From Mycogone perniciosa (lineage: Eukaryota > Ascomycota > Sordariomycetes > Hypocreales > Hypocreaceae), in the NCBI GenBank assembly GCA_025331125.1, contig JAOALB010000025.1, forward strand, positions 124,001-188,000: a DNA stretch of 64,000 nucleotides, written 5' to 3'. Shown in pieces: positions 49,114 through 61,238 of the stretch. The number at the start of each line of letters is the position of its first letter. Positions within the stretch are counted from its first letter, which is position 1. A model generated the notes under the pieces. That model had not been told where the DNA came from and searched no databases. It saw nothing but the letters and a program-made list of their open reading frames with translations. The position numbers and the translations under genes were made by a program.

Positions 49114-49993
49114 GTGGCCCAGCAATTGCTTCTGGCGGGTTGGTTGAGGGGGAGGAAAAAAGAGGATGGTTTGTTGGTCGCGAAAGGCGCCAGGCGGAGA
49201 AGGAAAGATATGCGCGCGCGCAATTATGCCGTCTTATTAAACCTCCCCCTGAGAGATGAAATGGCGGTCTGTCTGTCTGTCGGCGCAACGCGAATCCACG
49301 AACCCAAAAAAGACTACTCCGTAGAAAGAAACGGACGGACAAGAGAAAAGATATAAGAAGATTGGCCGGCGAAAGTTGGGCAAAATAAAAATAACTACCG
49401 AGTACAGAAGACGCAGGCGGCTTCGGGCGAACCGGATTTCAGTCGACGTCACGAGGCGTCAAACTTGGCATACGGGATTCTTACAAGAGCCGAAACCTCC
49501 GCCACCTAGATAAGTACCGAGGCAATGGAGAGAAACGGGCACAAAGAACGGAGTACGGAGTCAAAAAAATAAAAATAAAAGATCCCCTTCTCAGGAGACG
49601 GCGTATTATCACAAAAAGCCAAGACGTTTTTTAATTTCAAATAGAGCGGCATGGCGTTGTGCTACTCGCAGGCTGCTGACGCTAGTATTATGACAATGGA
49701 CCCCTGAATTTATCGGACAGTTGGGCAAGGGTAAGGGTCCATATCACTGTTGCCGAAACGTGCATCTGATGGCATGCCTGATAGTAATACGAGCACGGAG
49801 TACGGAGTAGTACCTATAGGTAGTAATAATATGTGACGCTCCCTATTCCAATCATGAAGTAATACGGAGTACATCCTGTCACCTCTGAAACCCGTAAACG
49901 CCCAACAATAACTGCGCTACTTTGTTGTCCAAACCAGTTCAAACCGCACAACGCTGCGTTGCAGATGCTCGCTCTACCCATCCCTTCCCATAA

Positions 49994-50034
<41 letters not shown>
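49994..50034. repeat. (TAG)n microsatellite
   Basis: About 13 uninterrupted TAG units, intergenic, about 130 bp beyond the PALH stop codon. Confidence 0.95.
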
Positions 50035-50161
50035 TGTACAGCTTGTCATAGACACTAGTAATTATGCTTAAGCCCGGAACACGTAACCAAACGCCTCACT
50101 CGAGTAACAGATCAAACACGCATATCGTACACATAAGGACCGTCGCCGCTCTAGATCCAGC

Positions 50162-52498
50162 TCATGAATTTCCTGGCCATCTTGGCGTCGTGCGTCTGTC
50201 ATCCGGCCCCGTGTCTGGTTCCGGCTCCCGATCATGCCCATGGGATACCACAGATGACGTCTCCGTCACCGAATCGTCATACGAGTAATCGTCGTCGTCG
50301 TACACATAGCGCCGGTGATTCACCCCTGGCCACAATGGCGGATTTGCTGCTGGTGTTGTTCTTTCCAGTGTCGTCGAAGCAGCATTGTCTTGTCTATCAT
50401 GCCGCGCCATGTCCTCGGATAGCTCCTGGAATGAGCTGCTCGTGCTGGACCGTCGTGCATGTCTGATTGCGGATGCTGCCGAGCTGCTCAAGTCCTCCTC
50501 CTCCTCAAGCACCTGCTGGAGCGCAGTACCTCGTCGCGGTGGCGCTGGGATAACCGTCACCGGAAGACTATCCGTATCTGTTGTTGGCCGTATCCTCTCC
50601 CGGATTCTCTCTGCCTGGCTTACAGTAAACTCCTCCAGTCTAGATCGGATATTCCATCGGTTGGTGCTGCCTTGCTTTCTGAGCGGAGCAGTTGACCGGG
50701 CATCTGACACCTGCCGGTCTGATGGGCTCTCACCATCACGACTGGTTAGTGTCCGCCACCCGCCGTCGTTGGGCTCCGTAATATTTGCCTCAAGATCTGT
50801 CGATCGAACGGGCTCCTGTATCACAATATGTCCATTCCGAGAGACTGATGTAGGTGGCTGATTTGGCGACGCGGGCTCGTCCACGGTGGAATGGCTTTGC
50901 GGGATGCTGTCCTGTCTCGTAAGATCCACCATGCTCTGTAAATGGACCGGCGGGTCGGGAGTTCTTGTTGTAGTCTCAGATCCCCCTTGATACCTGACAG
51001 CATAAACGGTGCTCGCAGCACTCGCTGTGTCGGTTCTGCTGGCCGGCGTGACAGATGGTGCTGGTCGTGTAAGCCACACAGGAGGCCGCAACAGAGAACC
51101 CATCGACCTCTCTTGTTGCTCTTGGCTGGTCTCGCGTGTTTGGCCACCCTGTCCACGATCACGATGTCGATTGCTGATGACCGACACACCCGGCCAGACA
51201 TTGCCAGTTGTTGGTTCTTGTTGTCTCTCGCCAATTATACCACCGCCATTGCCACCTCCTTTTCGGCTCTTCCGATGTCGCGCCCAGGGGCGTTCTGAAG
51301 CATTCACTTCCAACGTATCGTCCCTATCAAACACCTCTCTTCCAAGGATCCCGCCCTTCTTCTCTTCCCGTTCCAAGGCCTCAATCCGTTCAACCCACTC
51401 CCACACCACAACACTGGCCGCGGCTGCGCCGACCCATCGAACATAATCTCCCCATCCAGTGAAATCAGGCTTCGAGATATCCAGGATGAAAAAGACAACT
51501 GGTATCAAGATTGAGATTAGAGATATGGCAGCCACCAGAACCATGTTCTTCATAAATGGGTGATAAAAAGCATAGCGCTTCTTCATCAACGCATAGTATA
51601 TGACCCATGCGGCGTACAGAACCCCAAGCGACAGCTGAAATAGGTAGCACAGCGCGGGGATAGGATGAGCGAAACTCCTGGGCATAGAACTGCCAACATT
51701 GTCGGGGTCATTGTACAGGAAGCTGTTCAGGGCACTAAAGACGACGTCAAGGCTGATAAGGGCACAGGCCGCCCATTTAATCATAATCTTTTCTCGATGA
51801 CGGGGGAACAGTCGGATCAGCGTTTGCGCCTGCGAGAACCAGACAAAGGTGTCGGAGACAATGCGGATGGCCCTGAGTTCGACACTCCCCATGACCTCAT
51901 TTTGTAATACTTTGGCGTTCTGCACACCCCAGATATACTGCATCTTGGCAATTTTAAAGGTATCGGCCGTCGCAATGGTGAGAGAGATGGCCACGGTCAG
52001 GGCTGCTAGTTTTTGCAGCCATGGCCGCCCGCCGATGCTGACGCCTCCTGACGAGTTATTGGTAAAAGCTCCCGCGCGACCCAGGTATTCCACGCCGCTG
52101 TCGAAGAATGTTCGGGGGGTGATGAAGAGCATGATGACGAGCATGTACGCCGTCACGGTCGTTGCAGCGAGGGCGTAGCACACCGGGAAACTGGAGGCGT
52201 AGAAGGGGTCATGAAAGTCTGAATAACGGAAATCTTCATCGCCATAATCGGGGTTGCCGAAGTCATCGCCTTGCCAAGGGAGACTCGAATCTTGCGGAGA
52301 GGTGATGTCGACGGTGATGCTTGCCGACGAGGGACCGGTCGATGTCGGACATGGTGCCTGGAAGAGGGCGTCGTTGTCGAGCGTTAGAATGCCTTGCAGT
52401 CCTTCACCATCCAAAGAAAGGATGCCGTTGGCAGGCAACCATGTAGTTGTACATAGCGCCATCGACGTTGTCGGCGTGGGAGTGATGATACTGCTCAT
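50162..52498 (-). CDS. palH: PalH/Rim21, ambient-pH receptor
   Basis: PalH is the seven-helix plasma-membrane sensor that starts the alkaline-pH signalling cascade. It recruits the arrestin PalF and leads to PacC processing. Single exon, 778 residues, start at the ATG at 52498. The N-terminus (about 110 residues, Ser/Thr-rich, with Cys in LCTTTW and QAPCP) would be extracytoplasmic. Seven hydrophobic segments follow between about 110 and 380, including YALAATTVTAYMLVIMLFI, LAALTVAISLTIATADTF and ISLISILIPVVFFILDI. The stretch ending VVWEWVERIEALEREEKK and GGILGREVFDRDDTL just after helix seven is the PalH signature. The cytosolic tail (about 390 residues) is disordered, rich in Ser, Arg and Pro, with an acidic DDDDYSYDD end; this is the arrestin-binding side. 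Other Pal genes are not in the window. Confidence 0.95.
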   Translation of the reverse strand: MSSIITPTPTTSMALCTTTWLPANGILSLDGEGLQGILTLDNDALFQAPCPTSTGPSSASITVDITSPQDSSLPWQGDDFGNPDYGDEDFRYSDFHDPFYASSFPVCYALAATTVTAYMLVIMLFITPRTFFDSGVEYLGRAGAFTNNSSGGVSIGGRPWLQKLAALTVAISLTIATADTFKIAKMQYIWGVQNAKVLQNEVMGSVELRAIRIVSDTFVWFSQAQTLIRLFPRHREKIMIKWAACALISLDVVFSALNSFLYNDPDNVGSSMPRSFAHPIPALCYLFQLSLGVLYAAWVIYYALMKKRYAFYHPFMKNMVLVAAISLISILIPVVFFILDISKPDFTGWGDYVRWVGAAAASVVVWEWVERIEALEREEKKGGILGREVFDRDDTLEVNASERPWARHRKSRKGGGNGGGIIGERQQEPTTGNVWPGVSVISNRHRDRGQGGQTRETSQEQQERSMGSLLRPPVWLTRPAPSVTPASRTDTASAASTVYAVRYQGGSETTTRTPDPPVHLQSMVDLTRQDSIPQSHSTVDEPASPNQPPTSVSRNGHIVIQEPVRSTDLEANITEPNDGGWRTLTSRDGESPSDRQVSDARSTAPLRKQGSTNRWNIRSRLEEFTVSQAERIRERIRPTTDTDSLPVTVIPAPPRRGTALQQVLEEEEDLSSSAASAIRHARRSSTSSSFQELSEDMARHDRQDNAASTTLERTTPAANPPLWPGVNHRRYVYDDDDYSYDDSVTETSSVVSHGHDREPEPDTGPDDRRTTPRWPGNS

Positions 52499-54345
52499 GA
52501 TGACGGCTGACCGGCAACGGCGACGAGGAGAGAAAGCGCCGGTCGGTCCTATCTGAGATCCGCCATGGAAGCACTGAAACCGAGGGGGCTTGAATTGCCA
52601 GTGTCGTTCGGCCGTTGGTTGAATCGGATGTGGTGACGTTGAAATTTGGAGTCAGGAAAGGCGTCGCGCTTCAACAGGGGGGGGAGGGATTGAATTCGTC
52701 AGCCGAGAACGTGGCAGTACTCCGGGATTGTGCCGGGCGTGTTGAAATGTGTCGTACTTCGCAGATGTGTCGTGGAATTGGAACGTGTCGGGGGTTGTCA
52801 GTCAGTCTCTCTGTCTCGCTCGGTTCGAGGGCTGAGGATCGGGTGGCGTGGATAAGTCGTGGCGTGTATCGCGGGTCTCTGTCTCGTCTCTCTGTGCCTC
52901 GCCCGCATGTACTCGTATAAAATTATGTATATATGTATGATCCGATCGAAGCGCGCACATGCAGCGCTATCTCTGCTGCTTCTGTTTCTGCTTCTGTACT
53001 CTTGGCAGCGCGGCGGCCGACAACCAAGCGAGTTGGTTCGATTGAGTCGGAAGAAAATCGCTGGTGGATTTCCCGGGGGGAGGAGTGGTGGCTTGGAGGT
53101 TTGGGGTTCTGCTGAATCATGTTCTGTTCCGCTCTGTAGTGGGGAAAAAGCAGCCACCTTCTGTAAACTGATACGGGATGGCGCACTGTACGAATAGGGC
53201 CGCGGTGCACTGTTTGACTTGTCTCGCGTCCCTGCAGCCATCTGGACACTCCCTTTACAATTGAACCCTATAGGTAAAAAAAACACTCGATGAAACAGCG
53301 ACCAGTACGGAGTAGTATAATATTGAGAGCACCGATTCAGCGAACTGGTGGAGTTGAAGATTTGTGCTACTGCTGCCACTTCAACCGCTAGTAACAGTCC
53401 CACGTGTCTCGGAAACAATCGTGAATTATCTGCGGGTAATCACCTAATTATGGAGCTGTACTACTACTACTAATAGATAATAGTACTCGTTCATTTCGTA
53501 CTTATACGGAGTGCTCGCTTATACTACTGCTACATCACATCCAGCTCTCAAAACACCAAAAAAAGATCATTACCACCATACGGAGTATTCAGAGTCAAAA
53601 TAATACTACTTATTTATTTCTTTTCTTCATCCCCTCAATATCTGACAGAGACCTAAACTTCTTCAAAAGGGGGCGCTAGACCACTGTGTGCCTTGGCAAA
53701 GCTTGTATGCCGCAGCCCGCAGTCTTGGCGGCACGCCGTTCATTCTTGTCAACGTTTTCTTAGCATTTTCTTGTCCATTATGTTTCCTGTCAAGCCATCT
53801 TTTAACTTTCCAACACGTTGGTCCTCCCGTCTTGGCAGGTCGAACTGATCATGATAGTACGTAGTACCTATGGTCTCATACAGTCCCTTGGCATCAAATC
53901 CGAAAACATGGCATAAGCCGAGTAGTAATACAAAACTACTATGTACTCTGTACTCTGTATATCGAGTAGAGTAAGAGAGCCAACGAGGGCTGACTTGTAC
54001 GTAATATTGAGCTGTCAGTCCACCTCGTGCTATCGTTCACAGGCGTGATTGGTGCGTCCATAAGCCATAGACAACTGCGTTCTTCCGTCTCATGACTGTG
54101 GCCTCACCAACTGCATTTGATCAGATCATTCCTTGGGTATTGTTATCTGCTGCCATACGCACTAAAATACATCTTCCCCTGTAAAAGTAGAAGAGAATCA
54201 AACCTCCCTCTGACGCCAAAAGTATGCTAATGTGTAATAATGCCACATGTTGTTCGCTGTGTCCTTAAAAAACCACTTGATGCACAGCAAAACCCGTGAA
54301 ATGCAGACCCCCTTTTCCATTTCCCCTTTCTCCTTTTTTTCTATT
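52499..54345. promoter_or_regulatory. PALH promoter and EDC3 3' region
   Basis: 1.85 kb. The part beside PALH is its promoter and leader. TACGGAGTA copies lie at 53306-53314 and 53579-53587, with variants near 53510. The ORF at 52798-53418 shows no family feature. No PacC-site array was recognised by eye. Confidence 0.4.
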
Positions 54346-56624
54346 TCAGTCCTCGTCGGACTCTTCCTCTGCGCCACGATACCGCATTTCAAGCACCCAT
54401 TTACCGTCGAATTCAATGCCCCTGCGGATCTTGGTGCCGGCCTTCCTCCAGATCGCACTTCCAAGTCCCAGATCCGCGATAAATAGTCGCCACTCGTCCT
54501 CGTGAGCAGTGTTGGTTGACGGTACTGGGTTATCACCAGGAGGCGGTGTTACAGCCTCGAGTAGCCCCTTTTTTGGTGCACCAATCGCTACCACGTACCG
54601 AGGCTTGATGAATAAGTGGCCGCCATCAATAATGGCTATCTTGCCCGACGTTGGATCGATTCCTGAAGGAACATCTATCGCCAGCACGAATGCTTCATTT
54701 CGGTTCGCCCACTCCATCAGTTCATACACTGATGTCTGGTCCCCAATTCTCAACTCCTCGAATGACATGGTCAGGCCGAGTAATGCGTCGATAATGAGGG
54801 AAATCGAGAAGCCCGCTGCCGTCTCGGAACCCTTGCGCAGATACTCGAAGAAGTCGTGTTTGCTGAAGACCTTGCCCCCGAAATTTCTGTACAGTTGAAT
54901 TTGTCGTCGGAGGTCCTCCAACAGATCTCGCTCCCGCTCGATGCCGACCAAACACACAACTACGTCGATGTTTTTGTTCCGTAGATGGCGTCCAGCGGCC
55001 AACGCGCGGATGCTCGACTTATTGTTACCGGCAAGGATCACAATCGTTGACGAGCTCACCGACGCCTCGCTTGACGACCCCGCTACAGCCAGCTCAAAGC
55101 GGACCTTGATAGCCGGATCTGAGAGAGCAGTCACCGCCACCTCCGCAACGCCCCTACCCGCATTCTCCGCCATCAAGCCTTCGCTGAAACCAATCTCATT
55201 AGCTGCGATGTTCTCGATATTGAGCATTTGGAGCGTTGATATTGTCTCGAGGCGACGGTTCGAAGGGAGAAGGTAAAGCCCCGGTTGCCAGTTTTGTTGC
55301 TCGTAATCGGTGCTGCGCTGTCCCATGGTAGGACTGGATCGCCGAGATTGACGTACACTGGAGGAGTTGACCCGGCTGAGCGGGTGCCCGCCAACGGCAA
55401 CGCTCGCCTTGCGGGACTGCGATCGCCGTGTGCCACCAGTTTTGCTCTCGGCTCTTCGCATATTCTGGCCACCGTTCCTCTGCTCTCGACCACTCAGCCT
55501 CTCTACACCGTTTACACCAACATCTGCCTCGCTGTTCCAAAAGTCGGCGTTTGCTGCTGTTGTGGTTGAGGGTATGTCGAGTACATTCTCGGTATAATGC
55601 AGATTCTTACCACCGGCTGTCCCAGGTTTGGCTCGGCGGTTGTGTGACACGAGGCGCGCCGACTCATCGATTTGATCTTCCTTCCTCATTTGATCAAAAA
55701 TAGTACGTTTGTCAAACTTGGCAAGGTTGTTCTCAAAATCAAAGTCGCCCATCTCCTCCGTCACATCCTCAGAAGCCCATCCGTTGTCCATCAGGTTCTT
55801 GCCATTCTTGACACTGCGCTTAAGAGAGCTGAAAGGCTGGAACGAAGATGTACTTTGTAGAATGGGCGTTTGCCTCCAACCCTTTCCATGTCTGCCGTGT
55901 GGATTGAGCTCCGCCAAATGGTCCTTGTGAGGTTTTGGATGTCGCCGTGACTTCTTCTTCTGTGGTTGGGCTGGAGCCGGGGCCTCTTTAACAGGTTTGG
56001 CATTCTGTACCTTGGGCGGAGCAACGGATTCGACCGCAAGACCTTTTATCGATTCCACAATCTCCTCATCAGATTTTGCGTCTGATGAATGCCGTCCAAC
56101 GTGAATTCCATATAAAACTCCAGGTTGTGTACTAGCTTCATTCTGACTGCCCCCCTTATCAGATGCGCTATGGTTGCCCGACGCCCCCGACTTGGGACGT
56201 CTTCCCAGGCTGAGAATCGCTGGGTCGACGAAGGTGGGCTGAGGCGGTTGCGATGGCGGATGTGTATAGACTGGTGTCGGCACTTGCTCTACAGCCGGAG
56301 CGGTATACGTCGTTGGCTGAGGCGGCGGTGGCGGCGGCGGTCCATCACCTGTCATCTCCGAGAGATCGGCAATGTTGGAAGCATCGATGCGCACCTGCGG
56401 AGCCCATTCCTTTGTAGCAGCAATGAAGACTTTGTAAATATGGCGCGTTAGCTCTTGGATATGGCTTTGAACTAGAGAAGCAGAAGAAGGAGAGAAAAGG
56501 ACCTACCGTTCGTCAATGTGAGGCTGCTCCCTGCCTCGACATCTCGAACGGTGCCGGTAAGCTGGTGACCCGCTGGATCTCGGAGCACCACCCGCATATG
56601 TAGCCCAATGAATTGGCTGGCCAT
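54346..56624 (-). CDS. EDC3: Edc3, enhancer of mRNA decapping
   Basis: Edc3 is a P-body scaffold that binds Dcp2 and Dhh1 and stimulates mRNA decapping. Exons are 56624-56507 and 56429-54346, giving 733 residues. The 77 nt intron has a CTAAC branch; a nearer AG at 56472 would leave a 35 nt intron, too short to be credible. The N-terminal LSm domain (about 1-65) reads GLHMRVVLRDPAGHQLTGTV then SSLTLTNVFIAATKEW. A long disordered region has a poly-Pro run (PPPPPPPQP) and basic patches. The FDF motif lies near residue 264 (FDFENNLAKFDKRTIFDQM). The C-terminal YjeF_N Rossmann domain (about 424-720) begins at ISTLQMLNIENIAANE and holds NKSSIRALAAGRHLRNKNID and DVPSGIDPTSGK. All three modules are in the expected order. 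Confidence 0.95.
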
Positions 56625-58072
56625 CTTGACACGGGAGCCGGTATCCCAGATTCTAATCAGATATCTTTTGTTTGTCGACTCGTTGTTCCCAGAAGATCCC
56701 TCTCCCAAAGCACAAAGAGTGCGCACTCCGTATCCTCGCACTCACACCTTCATCTAGAAAGTGGATACCCTATCCGACCGCCAGAAACCCCGGGTTGCGG
56801 GGAGTAGAATACGAGGCAGGACTAATGACAGATTCCGAATTCTTCCAGGAGTCCCTTCTTTCAGCACTGGACCGTGGGTTGATCGAGTGCGGTACGCTGA
56901 GTTGCTCAGGAGGAGGCGATGGTGATGTGGTCCAGAGCCCTAAGGAATTCAACGACGTCAGGAGCTAAAGACACGCTGCGTGGGTCCAGATTTGGTCCGT
57001 ACAGGCAATCGCAGATGCGCTGCGGCGTCTTCCACAAAAGAAAAAGATCGATACCGAGGGGGCAAGTCGTCGGAATTTTCCTCTGTAAGGTGAAACTCGG
57101 AGGAGGGAGAGAGGAGAACGACAAGACTCGGAGAATGGATGATGGATGATGAGTCTGTCAAACGGTTTATGGTGGTGCAGGCTAAACTCAACAAGGGTCG
57201 CCGAGAAACCTGGTCCGCTCGCTTATCGATAAGAACATGCTTCTGCAAATGCAGGCTGCTCGTCCCCTGAATGTCTCACTGGTCAGAACAAGATCAGTGA
57301 TTGGCTTAGCATCCACGATCAGGGGAGGATTTACCAAGCAAAGCAACGGACAATCTGCAATAATATTGGCGCTGCTGTGCATGGATAACATCCCTGACGC
57401 AGGCATGGAATTTATTCCAGGATCATTTTGGAGCATAGTTAGTTATGTGCCGCCACCTTTGGTAGAGAGATATTATTAAGTTGTCGCAATATTACTAAGT
57501 CTGGCAATCAAACCGTTTGGACTGACTGTGCAAGCTCCGATGTGCAACATGTTTTATAGGCTGTGAATTGGTCATGATTACTCTGTTCACAACGTTGTAT
57601 CTATAATATGTACGAAGTACAGAAACAGGGGTTTGTGGCCACCTGAACATGCATCATACGTATCATCATCCTTCATTTGTCTGCCTGCAGGATTCCGGTT
57701 CAGCCAACCAACTCAATGGGCGACACTCTTAGTATTACTTTGCACTCTTGCACTATAATACACAGGGTCCAGGATTATCTATGCAGGTCTACTCCGTACG
57801 CAGTAATAAAAAGCTCATATTATCAAGCTCGACTCAGCTCGAAATAGCAACCAGCGCCAAATATACGAGTATCATACACTACGAAGCATCTTGTAGAGAC
57901 CGCTCCTTCACAAACATATCGGCCAAACTGCTCCCAAGATTACCTTCCGAAAAGTGGCGTGACTATCATATTGCTACTCCCCAAAAGCTGATAACCGTGT
58001 CAGGAGTCATGACCTAGGTATATTATACAAATACTCTCTCTCATAGATCGATGTTGCAGCCAATGGCGTCGG
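56625..58072. promoter_or_regulatory. EDC3 promoter and PIF1 3' region
   Basis: 1.45 kb between two minus-strand genes. A TACTCCGTAC copy lies at 57790-57799. Short ORFs on both strands have no features. No gene listed. Confidence 0.4.
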
Positions 58073-60720
58073 CTAATAGCCGTATGATGCCATTGCTTCC
58101 TCGTCTTCATCAACCTCTACCACCTCCACAGCCCGTTTTTTAGCAGGAGGCGGCACAACCCCTCTCCTATTGGAGACAAAATCAGTGACACTGCTCGGCT
58201 GCCTTCCGGCTGCCTCTTCGGCGCTATAGAGCTGCCTGTAAAAGTTAACGACTCGAGGGTGAGCCATTACTTTCGATTTGTCGAATCCCAGGACTCTCAA
58301 GCCCTGCTGGCTCGTTGCGCGACTGAGAGCAACGTACGCCTGTCCCTTCTCAAACACCTTCCCCAAGTTGACTGTAACTCTCTCCAGCGTTTGGCCCTGT
58401 GCCTTGTGTATTGATAATGCCCAAGCCAGGATCAAAGGAAGTTGCGATCGCTTCGCCTGGACCTCTCCGTTGGGGAGCTCGACTTTCCAGTCTTCAGGTT
58501 GGCAGAGAATCACCCGTGCCACGCCGTCTGTTGCAATAAACTGCACAACAGGAAACTTTTGACCGTTGGAACTGGATTCTAGGCCGGTCTCCTCGTAACT
58601 GTATTGCTTTAACTTCTTCCGCGCCTTTGCCATCGCATCATTCATCCCGTCGTCATATGCATCGAGACTTGTCATGTCAAATGTCTTCTCGTCAGAAAAG
58701 GCAATGACCTTGCCCAATGACCCGTTTACTAATGATTCGTCCAAGTTCTTGATGAGCATGACTTGGGAATTGACCTTGAGTTCCAAGGCCTTTGGCGCCA
58801 TCATGTTGGTCAATAGTTTGTCTCGAATAGCGGGATCTCCGGTGTCCATGGCATCGTATCGGTATGCTTTGCCCGTTAATTCTCTGAGGCGCTTCTCGTT
58901 GGAGCTATCCACTTGAGCTCGAGTGGGAAACAGCTCAGCCGACTCGACGCCATCATCGAATTGTAGCGGTCTGGAGAGAGTTTTGAATGCGTCGACGGTA
59001 GCTTGACTGATCTGTCCCAATCGCATCTCGTTGAGCATCCTGGCAAACTCAGGGTCACGTTGACGGAACACCTGAGTAAGACCGATTGTGTGGTCTATTG
59101 ATATCCCCCAAGTGGAAGCCTCGAACGCGAACTTTACATCGCGCTTCTTATCCGCATCAGGGACGGGCGGTAATTGAAAAAAGTCACCAGTGACAATTAG
59201 CTGAATACCACCCCAGGGTCGGCCATTATTGCGAATTGTTCTCCCGATTTGGGACAACTTGTCGAATAAGTCTCCATCCACCATAGAAACTTCATCGATG
59301 ATGAGACATTTGGTTCGAAGCCATCGGTTCTTCGCTTTAGGATTTCGTCGGATTTTCTTGACCAGAGCAGAGGCATCCTCCTTTCCGAGACCAATTCCTG
59401 CCCGACCCTTAGTATTTATTGATTGTATTAGAAGCTGAAGAAGTGAGCCAATTTACCTGAGAAGCTGTGAAGAGTAATTCCTCCGATGTTACAAGCGGCA
59501 AGACCCGTTGAGGCCGTAACTGCAACTCGCTCCGGATCTTTGGCATACTTCGCCCTCAACTTGTTAATGATGGCCCTCATCAAAACAGACTTTCCTGTAC
59601 CGGCGGGGCCAGTGAAGAAAACACTCTTATTCTGGTTCACTACCATGTCGAGCACATGTTCCTGCTCGCCACTCAGGCTGATGGCATCGCTCTTGGAGTT
59701 GTGTGATTTTCCAAACTCTTGTTGTAGTTGCTTGGGAAATTCTTCTGGAGTATCGGTTCGAGTTTGGCGTTGACTCTTAAGCTGTTTCTTCTGCTCCTTG
59801 ATCGCACTAGCAGAGGCATCCCACATGTGCTTGGGTTTAGTAGGAGGGGTAGAAGCTGCGCCATCTTGACTCTTCTCAGATTCTTCTTGCCGGAAACTGA
59901 CTGGAAGCACTCGCTTCTTCTTTTGTATCGGGATATCTAAAGAACCGTGCTCGCCAGAGGATTCACGCTTTAGAGAAGAGGTATTTGTTACGAATGAGGT
60001 AATTGATGTTGTAGCTTTTCGTTTTGGGGGGAAGAAGTGCGATACTGGAGATGAGGACCAAGGTATATCCGTCTCGGGTTGAGTTGCTCTGGGTGGAGGG
60101 GGGTTGTTCTTGTTTGCAGGAGGCTTTGAAGGTGGAAGAGAGGGGAATGCAGATGGAGCTTCGTAGTCGAGGTCCAAGTTTTCGTCATCACTGAAGTCAT
60201 CCTCGGCAAATTCTACGGCCTGCTTGACCTTCGACGCCGCGTCGGGCTCGGTCAGGTCGATGATGCCGGCATCATGCTTGAACGAATCCGATTTGTTGTA
60301 AAGCGATGCCAATGTCCCCCTGGCAGTAGTGCCATTGGTCGAAGGCTTTGCGGGGATTGCCGATCTGCCACCATCCAATGGCTTCGAAAACGTTGAGGTC
60401 GTCCTCGCCGACGCAGAGGCCGCAGCAGCAGCAGCAGCAGATTGGTTCGTCGAGCCGGGCTTCTTGAACTGCTCTCGAATGTCGCTGATTGGAGCTGGAG
60501 TACTCGGGCTGCTCGACGGGAACAGTTGCTTTGCCAGAGGATTCCGCTGAGTGGGGGGATTGGCCTCGAAGGCCTTGTTAGCCTTTGCTAACATTGGGTT
60601 TGCTGTAGCAAGTGACGGTTGGCTAGGTGTGTGGACATGGGCAAACTGGGCTGCGCTTCGGAGAAGGCCTCTCGAGGTCGGCGAGGATCGGACAGGAAGG
60701 CTGGTGAAGCCAACCGTCAT
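58073..60720 (-). CDS. PIF1: Pif1 DNA helicase
   Basis: 5'-3' DNA helicase that removes telomerase from ends, unwinds G-quadruplexes and maintains mitochondrial DNA. Exons are 60720-59457 and 59397-58073; a 59 nt intron with the acceptor GGGCAG restores TLHSFSGIGLGKEDAS, the family's usual junction, giving 862 residues. The N-terminus is Arg/Ser-rich with few acids (MTVGFTSLPVRSSPTSRGLL), fitting a mitochondrial presequence. A second in-frame Met is residue 43. An Ala tract (about 8 residues, GCA repeat at 60421-60437) and a long disordered region precede the helicase core at about 355. Core motifs are Walker A GPAGTGKS near 370, Walker B LIIDEVSM, GDFFQLPPV, GLTQVFRQRD and SIHKAQGQTLERVTVNLG, then ATSQQGLRVLGFD near the end. 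All motifs are intact. Confidence 0.96.
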
Positions 60721-61238
60721 AAACAGGGGCTTGAGAAGGAGGCGACACTGAAGCAGATTGAGGGTCAAGATGATGCGATACGCACAACCGGCTATCAGCT
60801 CTTTCGACGGTGTGCCAGTCTAGATAAGAAGCGCGTCAGGATTCTGGTGGTGGGACGTGCATCAATGGCTTCAGCCGTGCTGGGCTAAATTGCTATTAGA
60901 CGCGAGGGGCAGAGGCGCGTTTACGAGGACACGCTCTGAATCACCACTTTAGCTCGCTTAGTCACAACCCCTATCAATTTCGAGGCAGTTGACTTCAGGA
61001 TCCCTCTTCCATCATTAAGTGAATTCTCATATTTAGCAAATACCAGTACTATCTAACGATTCAATCAAAAAAAGCATCCGTCCTTTTCAATCTGAAGTCC
61101 CTTATAACTAACTATTCGGTCTCGAAAGTTAAGAAAGAAAGAATCGAGTACAACAAACAACAAGAGAAGAAAGAAAGAAAGGTCATACTCCTAAGCATCG
61201 ACAAAATCCTCAAATATGGCTCAATTATCCAACCTGGT
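60721..61238. other. Gap between PIF1 and an unknown gene
   Basis: 518 bp: the PIF1 promoter and the 3' end of the next minus-strand gene. It has purine-rich AAAGAAAG runs around 61130-61180. No gene seen. Confidence 0.35.

Larger units (their letters stand above)
49019..50161. promoter_or_regulatory. Promoter region of the ceramide synthase gene and 3' end of PALH
   Basis: 1.14 kb. It holds the pentanucleotide repeat, TACGGAGTA-type copies at 49315-49323, 49801-49809 and 49863-49872, and an AGT microsatellite. No gene seen. Confidence 0.45.

Noticed and set aside
49994..50034. Regular TAG repeat considered as an array of direct repeats such as CRISPR
   Set aside because: Simple microsatellite without spacers, in a eukaryotic genome.
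56472..56506. 35-nt EDC3 intron using the first AG
   Set aside because: Too short and lacking a branch site; the acceptor after CTAAC at 56430-56431 gives a normal 77-nt intron and an equally open frame.
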